This document shows, piece after piece, positions 8,890 to 16,404 of a stretch of DNA of 64,000 bases. The DNA is taken from the NCBI RefSeq assembly GCF_030388665.1, contig NZ_CP128846.1, forward strand, positions 4,538,501-4,602,500, given 5' to 3'. Each line of letters opens with the position of its first letter. Positions within the stretch are counted from its first letter, which is position 1. The notes beneath the pieces are model-generated. The model was not told the origin of the DNA, made no database searches, and saw only the letters and a program-made list of their open reading frames with translations. A program made the translations under genes and the position numbers. The DNA is from Streptomyces flavofungini (GTDB lineage: Bacteria > Actinomycetota > Actinomycetes > Streptomycetales > Streptomycetaceae).

Positions 8890-9304
8890 CGGCTCCGGCC
8901 TGGCGGGTGGCGAGTTGGTCCTCGTAGCCGTCGAGGAGGGTGCTCAGGCCGTGGGTGAAGGAGTCTTCGGGGGCCGCGCCGAAGTCGGCTGCCGGGGAAT
9001 CCAGGCGGACGAAGGTGAAGACGCCGGCCGCGACCTGGTCCGCCTCCGCCGGAGTGAAGCCCGCGCCGACGGCCAGGCAGTGGTCGTCGTAGCGGGCCTT
9101 CGCGGGGCCGTAGAGCAGGTATGAGCCGAAGGCCTGCACCAGCCACGGGTGGCGGGTGCACATGTCGCGCAGGCCGAACACCATCGACGTGACCGCCGCG
9201 CGCCAGCCGACGGCGTCCGGGTCGACCAGTCCGATCTCGTTCCACACCTCGTCGCCGACGAGCTGGACCAGGTCGTCCTTGTTCTTGACGTGCCAGTACA
9301 CCGC
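8890..9304 (-). pseudogene. TetR-family regulator fragment lacking its DNA-binding half
   Basis: Minus-strand reading gives AVYWHVKNKDDLVQLVGDEV, the end of a TetR helix-turn-helix, followed by a normal TetR C-terminal domain (for example SMVFGLRDMCTRHPWLVQAF and ALSTLL-like helices). The first 40 or so residues, including the recognition helix, are missing, and no start codon with a ribosome-binding site exists at the new 5' end. The frame also runs on into the kinase 3' end rather than stopping where the family usually does. It abuts a plus-strand gene fragment at 9306, also lacking its start. Confidence 0.7.
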
Positions 9305-9305
9305 T

Positions 9306-9821
9306 GTCGCCGCCGTCTGCCAGCTCCTCGTCGCCGCCGCCTTCCTCAGCATCCCGCTGGTGCGCCACCGCTTCGGCGCCGCCGCTAAGGCCGCCGCCGA
9401 CCGCGAGCTGGACCGCCAGGGCGTGCCCGCCGGGGTCCTGGAGGCCAACGGGCTGCGCTTCGACGCGGGCGGCCACGAGACCCTCGCCCCGCTCGCGGTC
9501 GCCGCGGTGATGGTCACCCTGGCCGGGCTGGGCCTCGCGGACCACGCCCTGTCCCACCCGCTGACCTGGGTCTTCCAGTCCCTCGTCATCGTCATGAACG
9601 CCCTGATCCCGCACAGCAACCTGACCGCGACCCGCTCCGTCGAGACCGCCTTCCGGCGCAAGGGCGACCCGGTGCTCGCCCGCATCGACGTGGCCGCGTT
9701 CCTGAAGGCCGCCGAGGGCGCGTTCCCCGGCTGGGTGACGGTCCTGCAGAACGTCCGGCACGTGGTCGTGTTCGCGGGCTCGGCGCTCGCGCTGGTCGGG
9801 ATCGCGGTGGCCGGGAGCTGA
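9306..9821 (+). pseudogene. Membrane protein fragment lacking its N-terminus
   Basis: The plus-strand frame from about 9306 to the TGA at 9819-9821 encodes a membrane protein: a first helix (VCQLLVAAAFLSIPLV), a polar stretch, two helices between about 9475 and 9620 and a last helix near the end (VVVFAGSALALVGIAVAG). The frame extends upstream only because it runs through the antisense of the TetR fragment; no plausible start or ribosome-binding site is visible. I read it as the old divergent partner (target) of the TetR gene. Exact family not recognised. Confidence 0.6.
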
Positions 9822-9898
9822 CGCGAAGCACCCGTGAGCTGCACTGGAGCGCCCGCGGGCTGCGTCGGAGCGCCCGCGAGAACTTTTTCCCCCGCACC

Positions 9899-9925
9899 GG
9901 TCACATTCGCCCCGCGGCCTCCGTC
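9899..9925 (+). promoter_or_regulatory. ECF41-type sigma factor promoter
   Basis: GGTCACA (9899-9905) and CGTC (9922-9925) are separated by exactly 16 bp. As I recall it, the published ECF41 consensus is TGTCACA-N16-CGTC, and ECF41 sigma factors typically act on carboxymuconolactone-decarboxylase/AhpD-type genes. The gene downstream (10021) is of that type. No ECF41 sigma gene lies in the window. Confidence 0.65.
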
Positions 9926-10020
9926 AGTGAAGTGAAAGCAAGGCGGCGAGGTACCGGCCGGGCCCAGCCACCGTCACGAAACGCCCGTTCAGCACGCATC
10001 CGAACGTAAAGGACACGATC

Positions 10021-10482
10021 ATGCAGGCACGTATGAAGAACCCGGCTTTCGTCCTCCCCGACGGCATCAAGGGCATCGGCACCCTCTTCAAGGCCATCAA
10101 CGACAGCGGCCTCTCCCAGGAGGTCCAGGAGATCGTCGGCCTGCGGGCCAGCCAGATCAACGGCTGCGGCGCCTGCGTCCACGGCCACACCGAGAACCTC
10201 GTCAAGGCCGGGACCAGTACGGCGCGGATCGCCGCCGTGGCCGCCTGGCGCGACGCCCCCTTCTTCACCGACGCCGAGCGCGCCGCCCTCGCCCTGACCG
10301 AGAGCGTCACCCGGCTCGCCGACCGCTCCACCGAGTCGGTGCCGGACGCGCTGTGGGACGAGGTCGCCGACCACTTCGACGAGCGGGAGCTGTCCGCCCT
10401 GATCCTCGTCATCGGCGTGACGAACCTGTTCAACCGCATCAACACGACGATCAAGGAGCCTGCCGGTACGACGTGGGGCTGA
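10021..10482 (+). CDS. AhpD-like/carboxymuconolactone decarboxylase family protein
   Basis: All-helical protein of 153 aa of the AhpD/CMD superfamily. The redox motif CGACVHGH (Cys-x-x-Cys followed by His), around residues 53-60, is the hallmark of peroxidase-active AhpD-like members. The C-terminal segment LILVIGVTNLFNRINTT also fits. Likely reduces peroxides or organic hydroperoxides, but the electron donor is unknown. ATG 10021 is preceded by AAAGGA at 7 nt. A good ECF41-type promoter lies about 95 bp upstream and a strong terminator downstream, so it is probably monocistronic. Confidence 0.88.
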   Translation: MQARMKNPAFVLPDGIKGIGTLFKAINDSGLSQEVQEIVGLRASQINGCGACVHGHTENLVKAGTSTARIAAVAAWRDAPFFTDAERAALALTESVTRLADRSTESVPDALWDEVADHFDERELSALILVIGVTNLFNRINTTIKEPAGTTWG

Positions 10483-10537
10483 GCCCACGCGGCCCGCGTC
10501 CGGCAGGCAGCTACGGCCCACAGCGGCACGGATACGC

Positions 10538-10574
10538 AAGGGGCCCGGCACACGTTCGGTGTGCCGGGCCCCTT
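10538..10574. terminator. Strong bidirectional hairpin
   Basis: A perfect 16-bp stem, AAGGGGCCCGGCACAC (10538-10553) with GTGTGCCGGGCCCCTT (10559-10574), around the loop GTTCG. The stem ends give T-rich 3' edges on both strands. It lies between the converging AhpD-like gene and bpa, so it can end transcription from both sides. Confidence 0.9.
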
Positions 10575-10626
10575 CGCGCTGCGGGCTGTGCCTCACGAGG
10601 GCTGTGCGGTACGAGGCATACGAGGT

Positions 10627-11166
10627 CTAGAGGTAGGGGCCCCCGGTGCGGCCCGCGATGCCGCCGTCCTCGCCGTCCTCGCCGCCGCCCACACCCGGCG
10701 GCAGCGCCCGGCGCATCTGCTCCAGCTGCGCCCGCGCGGCCATCTGCTGGGCGAACAGCGTCGTCTGGATCCCGTGGAAGAGGCCTTCGAGCCAGCCCAC
10801 CAACTGCGCCTGCGCGATCCGCAGTTCCGCGTCGCTCGGCGTGGTCTCGTCCGTGAACGGCAGCGAGAGCCGCTCCAACTCCTCGACCAGCTCGGGCGCG
10901 AGGCCGTCCTCAAGCTCCTTCACCGAGCTCGCGTGGATCTCCTTGAGCCGCACTCGGCTCGCCTCGTCCAGAGGAGCGGCGCGCACCTCTTCCAGAAGCT
11001 GCTTGATCATGCTGCCGATGCGCATGACCTTCGCGGGCTGCTCGACCATGTCCGTCACCGGGACCTCGCGGGACTCGTCGTCTCCGCCACCGAGAGCCAT
11101 TCCGTCCTGGCCCACGACCAGGACCTGGGGGTTCTCCGGCGACCGTTCGTTCCTCGGCATCTCCAT
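10627..11166 (-). CDS. bpa: Bacterial proteasome activator Bpa/PafE
   Basis: ATP-independent ring activator of the actinobacterial 20S proteasome (179 aa). The core, for example LVEQPAKVMRIGSMIKQLLE, RAAPLDEAS and QLVGWLEGLFHGIQTTLFAQ, is nearly identical to what I remember of M. tuberculosis PafE (Rv3780). The C-terminus is GGPYL; the family usually ends GQYL, the tail that docks in the alpha-ring pockets, so the penultimate Tyr-Leu is kept while Gln is replaced by Pro. Start ATG 11166 (a second ATG at 11160 is possible). Monocistronic, facing the hairpin at 10538. Two DnaA-box-like sequences lie upstream. Confidence 0.93.
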   Translation of the reverse strand: MEMPRNERSPENPQVLVVGQDGMALGGGDDESREVPVTDMVEQPAKVMRIGSMIKQLLEEVRAAPLDEASRVRLKEIHASSVKELEDGLAPELVEELERLSLPFTDETTPSDAELRIAQAQLVGWLEGLFHGIQTTLFAQQMAARAQLEQMRRALPPGVGGGEDGEDGGIAGRTGGPYL

Positions 11167-11187
11167 GCCGCCATTCTCTCGCACCTG

Positions 11188-11258
11188 TTGTCCACACATC
11201 CGTGGTGCCCCCATCGGAAGATGATCCACCGTGTACGGGGGCGCAGATGTTGTCCACC
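11188..11258. promoter_or_regulatory. Two DnaA-box-like sites upstream of bpa
   Basis: TTGTCCACA (11188-11196) matches the Streptomyces DnaA-box consensus exactly. TTGTCCACC (11250-11258) differs at one base. Both belong to a repeated TGTTGTCCAC 62 bp apart in the bpa upstream region. Similar single boxes occur at 21794, 24635, 29672 and 38239. Confidence 0.45.
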
Positions 11259-11385
11259 GGCGTGGCAACGGGTGCGCGGGCAGAGCTCGCGCGGGCGGGA
11301 CTGCGCCGGGCGGGACTGCGCCGGTCGGGTGAGGGATGGCCGGCGGGCCGGGCTCGGGGGTACGCCTCTGGTGCGCCTGCCTGGC

Positions 11386-11847
11386 TCAGCCGCGGCGCAG
11401 GCGCAGTCCGAGGAAGCCGAGGCCCAGGCCGATCAGGACCATCCCGCCGCCGAGCGGCAGTACGCGCAGGCCGGGGAACGCCGGGCCCTCGGCCGCCCGC
11501 TCCCGGGGCGCGTCGGCCGTGCCCGTCTCGACGGGGACCGGCCGGGGGCGCTCGGCGGGTCTGCGGACCTCGCGGGGCGGGGGCGGCAGGGGCCGCCAGA
11601 CGGCGGGGTCGGGCACGGTCAAGGGGTCCGCGCGCCCGGGCCGCAGCCGCCCTTCGCCCGCCCGGCTTCCGGCGAGGGAGCCGGTGCCGTAGTAGGGGGC
11701 GGAGGCGTTGGGGGACGGGGTGGTGAGGGGCGTGGGGGTGGGGGGCGCCGCGTACGCCGTCGACGTACCGCATCCGACGGGGAGCAGCAGCGCCAGCAGC
11801 ACCGGTGGTCCCGCCGCGCGCAGCGCACCCCGCAGCCGTGAAGTCAC
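11386..11847 (-). CDS. Small exported/membrane-anchored protein
   Basis: Protein of 153 aa, not assigned to a family. An N-terminal signal sequence (basic start, hydrophobic AAGPPVLLALLLPVGCG, possible signal-peptidase site after AYA) is followed by a Pro/Thr/Ser/Arg-rich low-complexity middle. A C-terminal hydrophobic helix (GGGMVLIGLGLGFLGL) ends in basic residues, the pattern of a protein anchored with its C-terminus inside. The Cys after PVG is not in a clean lipobox. GTG 11847 has GGGAGGGGG about 9 nt upstream. Confidence 0.6.
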   Translation of the reverse strand: MTSRLRGALRAAGPPVLLALLLPVGCGTSTAYAAPPTPTPLTTPSPNASAPYYGTGSLAGSRAGEGRLRPGRADPLTVPDPAVWRPLPPPPREVRRPAERPRPVPVETGTADAPRERAAEGPAFPGLRVLPLGGGMVLIGLGLGFLGLRLRRG

Positions 11848-12147
11848 CGCGCTGACCCCCTCCCGGTGCCGGGTCTTCGCCGAGATCGCAGAACGCCCGG
11901 ACCCGCGCCGCGCGCGGGATCAAGGGGCGTACGGCCAGCGTCACATGAGGGGCGGCATCCGGCATCTCGGCTGGGCCACGGCTCCGGGGCAGGAGGCTCC
12001 GGGACAGGGGGCTCCGGGGGGAGGGAGCCCGACTGCGGGGCGGGGTCGGGCCCGGACGAGACCCGACCTGGGCGTGGCCAGGGCCTGGCCCGGGAAGCCC
12101 ACGCGCCCCCGGACCTCGCCCAGCGCACCCAGGCCGCCCCCGGCTGG
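11848..12147. other. 300-bp intergenic region without clear features
   Basis: Between the small exported protein and the quinone oxidoreductase. I see only G-rich short repeats (GGCTCCGGG recurring near 11980-12030) and no convincing ORF, hairpin or promoter. Confidence 0.5.
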
Positions 12148-13128
12148 CTACTCCCGCGTCAGGAGCACCTTGCCGATGTGCCCGCTCTCCTCCAGCACCC
12201 GGTGCGCCGCCGCCGCGTCCCGCATCGGGAGGGTGCGGTCCACGACCGGGCGGACCTGGCCCGCGCCGATCAGGGGCCAGACGTGCTCGCGTACGGCCGC
12301 GACGATCGCCGTCTTCTCGGCCACGGGGCGGCCGCGCAGCGAGGTCGCGGTGATGGCGCCGCGCTTGCCGAGCAGTGCGGCGATGTTCAGCTCGGCCTTC
12401 ACGCCGCCCTGCATGCCGATGATCGCGAGGCGGCCGTTGACGGCGAGGGCGCGCACGTTCCGGTCCAGGTACTTGGCGCCCATGATGTCCAGGATCACGT
12501 CCGCCCCGGCGCCGGCCGTGGCGGCCCGGACCTCCTCGACGAAGTCCTGCTCGCGGTAGTCGATGAGCACGTCGGCGCCCAGCTCCCCGCAGTACGCCAG
12601 CTTCTCCTTGCCGCCCGCCGTGACGGCCACCTTGGCGCCGACGGCCTTCGCGAGCTGGATCGCCATGGTGCCGATGCCGCTCGCGCCGCCGTGCGCGAGA
12701 AGCGTCTCGCCGGGGCGCAGGTGGGCGACCATGAACACGTTCGACCAGACCGTGGAGGTGACCTCCGGCAGCGCCGCCGCGGTGACGAGGTCGACGCCGT
12801 CCGGCACGGGCAGGACCTGCCCGGCGGGCACGGCGACCCGCTCCGCGTACCCGCCGCCCGCGAGCAGCGCGCACACCTCGTCACCGACCGACCAGCCCGC
12901 GACGCCGGGCCCGAGCGCGGCGATCCGGCCCGAGCACTCAAGGCCGGGGTACGGGGACGAGCCGGGCGGCGGATCGTAGAACCCCTGCCGTTGCAGCAGG
13001 TCGGCGCGGTTCACGGCGCTGGCGGCCACGTCGATGAGGACTTCGCCCTCGCCGGGTACGGGATCGGGGACCTCGGCCCACTGAAGCGCCTCGGGTCCGC
13101 CGGGTTCGGGGATCGTGATCGCATACAT
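12148..13128 (-). CDS. NADPH:quinone oxidoreductase, PIG3-type zinc-free MDR protein
   Basis: Medium-chain reductase of 326 aa. The N-terminal GroES-like half has AVNRADLLQRQGFYDPPPG, typical of PIG3/QorA-like quinone reductases, and lacks the zinc-binding cysteines of alcohol dehydrogenases. The Rossmann half has HGGASGIGTMAIQLAKAVGA, the dinucleotide loop (GxGxxA/G type), and DVILDIMGAKYL. Expected to reduce quinones with NADPH in one- or two-electron steps. ATG 13128 has no strong ribosome-binding site. It lies 100 bp after the potassium channel gene on the same strand. Confidence 0.9.
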   Translation of the reverse strand: MYAITIPEPGGPEALQWAEVPDPVPGEGEVLIDVAASAVNRADLLQRQGFYDPPPGSSPYPGLECSGRIAALGPGVAGWSVGDEVCALLAGGGYAERVAVPAGQVLPVPDGVDLVTAAALPEVTSTVWSNVFMVAHLRPGETLLAHGGASGIGTMAIQLAKAVGAKVAVTAGGKEKLAYCGELGADVLIDYREQDFVEEVRAATAGAGADVILDIMGAKYLDRNVRALAVNGRLAIIGMQGGVKAELNIAALLGKRGAITATSLRGRPVAEKTAIVAAVREHVWPLIGAGQVRPVVDRTLPMRDAAAAHRVLEESGHIGKVLLTRE

Positions 13129-13228
13129 GCGGGCGAGGCTACTCCGGGGCAGAGCCACTCCGGGGCGGGGCGGAGCCACCTCGGGGCGGGGAGGGGCCGC
13201 TCCGGACGGGCGGACGCTCACCCCACGC

Positions 13229-14353
13229 TCAGCCCTGCCGCGGTGACCGCCACGCCTCCGTCGCCACCGCGGGCGGCGTGGCCGCCGCGTTCGGCGACGC
13301 CCGCACGATGGTGATCAGACGGTCCGTCAACTGCAGCTCCCCGATCGCCGGATCGTCGTAGCCGAGGACCCGATGGCCGCGTACGACACTCACGACCAAG
13401 TCGTCCGTCTCCCGCACACCACGCCCCACCTCGGCCTTTATCACCGGTCTCTCGACGAGGTCGAGCCCGCTGCCCTGCTGGATCAGGTCCTCCATGACCA
13501 GGCCCGCGCTGGGGCTGAGCACCGAGAGGCCGAGCAGTCGGCCCGCCGCGCTGGCGCTGGTGATGACGGCGTCGGCGCCGGACTGGCGCAGCAGCGGCGC
13601 GTTCTCCTCCTCGCGCACCGCCGTCACGATCTTCGCCCCGCGGTTGAGCTGCCGCGCGGTGAGCGTGACGAGGACCGCCGTGTCGTCGCGCTGGGTGGCG
13701 ATGATGACCTGACGGGCGCGCTGCAGTTCGGCGCGGAGCAGGACATCACTGCGGGTCGCGTCGCCGACGATCCCGGCGAAGCCCTCCGCCGTGGCCGCGT
13801 CGACGACCTTCGAACTCGGGTCGACGATCACGATCTGCTCGGGCTTCAGCCCGGTCGCCGCCAGTGTCTGCACCGCCGACCGGCCCTTGGTGCCGAAGCC
13901 GACGACGACGGTGTGGTCACGCAAGTTGGACCTCCAGCGGGACAGCCGCCATTCCTCGCGGGTGCGTTCGGTCAGCACTTCCAGGGTCGTGCCGACCAGG
14001 ATGATCAGGAAGAGCACGCGCAGCGGCGTGATCAACAGGATATTGGTGAGCCGCGCGCTGTCGCTGTGCGGCACGATGTCGCCGTACCCGGTGGTGGAGA
14101 GCGTCACGGTGGCGTAGTACGAGGCGTCGAGGAGGTCGACCTCGTTGTTCGCGTTGTCGTGGTAGCCCTCGCGGTCGACCCACACGATCAGGATCGTCAG
14201 CGCCAGCACGCACAACGCCATCAGCAGCCGCTTGCCCACCTGGACCAGCGGACGCTCGACCACACGTCGGGGCAGTTTGACCCGATGCGTCACCAGATGT
14301 TCGTCGGCTTGGCGCGCGATGGCGTCATGGCCGGGAAGTTTCACGTGAAACAC
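13229..14353 (-). CDS. Two-helix potassium channel with TrkA/RCK regulatory domain
   Basis: Membrane channel of 374 aa. TM1 is LMALCVLALTILIVWV; the pore loop carries the selectivity filter TTGYGD (87-92); TM2 is LLITPLRVLFLIILVGTTLE. The cytoplasmic part begins with a Rossmann TrkA-N domain (VVVGFGTKGRSAVQTLAATG, then IVDPSSKVVD) and ends with a TrkA-C-like domain, so gating by nucleotide or ions is expected. The GTG start at 14353 overlaps the end of the moeA-like gene by 13 bp and lies within or beside a parS site. No good ribosome-binding site precedes it, so coupling or a later GTG (for example at VTHR) is possible. Confidence 0.85.
   Translation of the reverse strand: MFHVKLPGHDAIARQADEHLVTHRVKLPRRVVERPLVQVGKRLLMALCVLALTILIVWVDREGYHDNANNEVDLLDASYYATVTLSTTGYGDIVPHSDSARLTNILLITPLRVLFLIILVGTTLEVLTERTREEWRLSRWRSNLRDHTVVVGFGTKGRSAVQTLAATGLKPEQIVIVDPSSKVVDAATAEGFAGIVGDATRSDVLLRAELQRARQVIIATQRDDTAVLVTLTARQLNRGAKIVTAVREEENAPLLRQSGADAVITSASAAGRLLGLSVLSPSAGLVMEDLIQQGSGLDLVERPVIKAEVGRGVRETDDLVVSVVRGHRVLGYDDPAIGELQLTDRLITIVRASPNAAATPPAVATEAWRSPRQG
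14338..14351. promoter_or_regulatory. parS centromere-like site (ParB binding)
   Basis: GTTTCACGTGAAAC is a perfect 14-bp palindrome identical to the Streptomyces parS consensus. ParB loads here and spreads to organise the origin region of the chromosome. It lies within two genes: on the minus strand it encodes the last codons and stop of the moeA-like gene (CFT-stop) and the first codons of the channel gene (FHVKL). Confidence 0.93.
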
Positions 14354-16404
14354 ACCTCGTCGTCGGGGCCATCGGTGCCCAACTCGCCGGGCAGGCCGCC
14401 TGCTTCGGTCCAGGACAGGTCACCACCCGGTTCGGTCCAGGGCAGGTCACCACCCGGTTCGGTCCAGGGCAGATCAAGGATCTCCAACTCCTGCCCCCGA
14501 CGCCCGCCGCCCGGCGGAACCACCGCGAGCCCGTCGGCGACGGCGATGCCCCGCAGCATCGCGGGGCCGTTGTAGTGCAGCGGCACCGCGTACTCCCCGC
14601 GCAGCGTGACCGGCACGAGCCGGGTGTCGTGCGGATGACCGTGTACGTCCTCCCGCAGGGGCGCGGCATACGGCTCCGCGGCGGGACGGCTCGCGAGGCC
14701 GCGCAGCAGGGGTTCGGCCAGGGTGAGGAGGCCGGAGACGGCGGCCAGGGGGTTGCCGGGGAGCCCGACGAGGTGGCGTACGCCCGCTCCGTGGGCTCCG
14801 CCCCCGCCATCGGCTCCACGCGCCCCGCCCGCTCCGGGGAGGCGGGCGAGCAGCATGGGGTGCCCGGGGCGGACGGCGGCCCCGTCGACGAGCAGTTCGG
14901 CGCCGAGGCGGCGCAGCGTGGGGTGGACGTGGTCGACGGGCCCGGACGCGGTGCCTCCGGTCGTTACGAGGACGTCGGCCGTGGAGGTGGCGAGGGCTTC
15001 GTACAGCGCCTCGGCGTCGTCCCCGAGCCGTCGCACGGCGGTCACCTCCGCGCCGAGCGCCCGCAGCCACGGCGGCAGCATCGGCCCGAGCGCGTCCCGG
15101 ATGAGCCCGTCCTGGGGCAGCCCTTCGGTCAGCAACTCGTCTCCCAGGACGAGGACCTCGGCCCGGGGGCGGGCGGCGACGCACAGCGCGTCGTATCCGG
15201 CGGCGGCGGCGAGGCCGAGCACGGCCGGGGTCACGAGCGTGCCGACCGGAAGCAGCCGTTCGCCCGCCCTGCACTCCTGGCCGCGCGGCCGGATGTCCTG
15301 CCCCGGCACGACCTCTCGCTGCGCGTGCAGCCGCCCCTTGCTGTCGACGTGCCCGTGCTCGCTGCGGATCACGGCGGTCGTGTCACGCGGAATCCGGGCC
15401 CCCGTCGCGATCCGCACGGCCTCACCGTCACCCAGCGGCTCCGGACTCCCCTGCCCCGCGAGAATCCCCTCGGCGAGCACCCCCCACGGCCCCGGCCCCG
15501 CCACGGCCCACCCGTCCATCGCGGAGGTGTCGAAGGAGGGGAGGTCGGTGAGGGCGGTGAGGGGGGTGGAGAGGGTGCGGCCGAGGGTCTGGGGGAGCGG
15601 GAGAAGGCCCGCCGGGGCGGGGGGCGGGACGGGGCCGCCCGACGGGTTCATGGGTGGGGGCGCGGAGGTGGCCGGGCTGGCCGGGCTGGCTGCCGAGGTT
15701 CCCGCGCGGCGCGCGATGGCACGGGCTTCTGGCCAGGGTGTGGCACGGGTGTGAGGCATCGGGGGTGCGGAGGCCGGGGGTTCAGAGGCTGGGGGTGCGG
15801 AGGCTTGCGGGGAGGGGGTGTTCGTGGTGATGGGTGTCCGCGCGGCGGGGGTGTCGGGGCGGGGCTTCGGGGTGGCGCGGTGGCCGCCTGCGGCTGGGGG
15901 GCCGCCTGGACCGGCTTGGCGGGCTCCCGAGCCGGTGTGGTGGGCGCCGGAGGTGTTGGCGCGGGCGCCGGACGGAGTGGCAGGGGGGCCGGAGTCGTCT
16001 GGCCATGCCCCGGTGCCGGTGGGGTGGTCAGCGGGGGCGGGAGGCCAGCCGCCGGGTGGGGTGAGGGGGTCGTCCGTGGTGTGGGGCGGGGTGGGCTGGC
16101 CGGGGTGTGCGGGTTGGGCGGATTGCGCGGCGGGGCCGGTGCGTTGGGTTCCGGGGGTACGGGGGTTGGTGGCGGGTACGTCGGCGGGTTCCACGGTGTC
16201 CGGGTGGTCGGGGTGGACCGCGTGGGCCGCGTGGTCCGAATGACCCGAGCGGTCAGGGTGGGCCGCGTGGCGCGAGCGGTCCGGATGGTCCGGGCCGTCC
16301 GAGTGGGTCGGCTGCGCGGCGCCCGCCCCGGCCCTGGCCCGGTCCTCGTTCACCAGGGCGAGAGCCTCGTCGAACTCCGCGTCGGCCGCGTTCTGCCCGC
16401 TCAT
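14341..16404 (-). CDS. moeA: MoeA-type molybdopterin molybdenumtransferase with long disordered N-terminus
   Basis: Inserts molybdate into adenylylated molybdopterin. The 687-aa product is far longer than usual MoeA (about 400). The MoeA core starts near residue 260: SFDTSAMDGWAVAG, VRIATGARIPRDTTAVIRSE, then the MoCF-binding part VLVTTGGTASGPVDHVHPTL and the C-terminal domain with HLVGLPGNPLAA. The first 240 residues are a His/Asp/Pro/Ala/Thr-rich low-complexity extension. Near the C-terminus a 9-residue unit DLPWTEPGG is repeated three times (27-bp units, about 14403-14477). The start ATG overlaps the upstream MobA-like gene by ATGA. Its stop lies in the parS site. Confidence 0.87.
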   Translation of the reverse strand: MSGQNAADAEFDEALALVNEDRARAGAGAAQPTHSDGPDHPDRSRHAAHPDRSGHSDHAAHAVHPDHPDTVEPADVPATNPRTPGTQRTGPAAQSAQPAHPGQPTPPHTTDDPLTPPGGWPPAPADHPTGTGAWPDDSGPPATPSGARANTSGAHHTGSGARQAGPGGPPAAGGHRATPKPRPDTPAARTPITTNTPSPQASAPPASEPPASAPPMPHTRATPWPEARAIARRAGTSAASPASPATSAPPPMNPSGGPVPPPAPAGLLPLPQTLGRTLSTPLTALTDLPSFDTSAMDGWAVAGPGPWGVLAEGILAGQGSPEPLGDGEAVRIATGARIPRDTTAVIRSEHGHVDSKGRLHAQREVVPGQDIRPRGQECRAGERLLPVGTLVTPAVLGLAAAAGYDALCVAARPRAEVLVLGDELLTEGLPQDGLIRDALGPMLPPWLRALGAEVTAVRRLGDDAEALYEALATSTADVLVTTGGTASGPVDHVHPTLRRLGAELLVDGAAVRPGHPMLLARLPGAGGARGADGGGGAHGAGVRHLVGLPGNPLAAVSGLLTLAEPLLRGLASRPAAEPYAAPLREDVHGHPHDTRLVPVTLRGEYAVPLHYNGPAMLRGIAVADGLAVVPPGGGRRGQELEILDLPWTEPGGDLPWTEPGGDLSWTEAGGLPGELGTDGPDDEVCFT

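Noticed and set aside
9156-9821. Intact 221-residue membrane protein gene
   Set aside because: The first 45-50 residues are encoded by antisense of the TetR fragment and look random; no ribosome-binding site.
11188-11258. Replication origin
   Set aside because: Only two DnaA-like boxes and no dnaA/dnaN genes; a Streptomyces oriC has a dense cluster of boxes.
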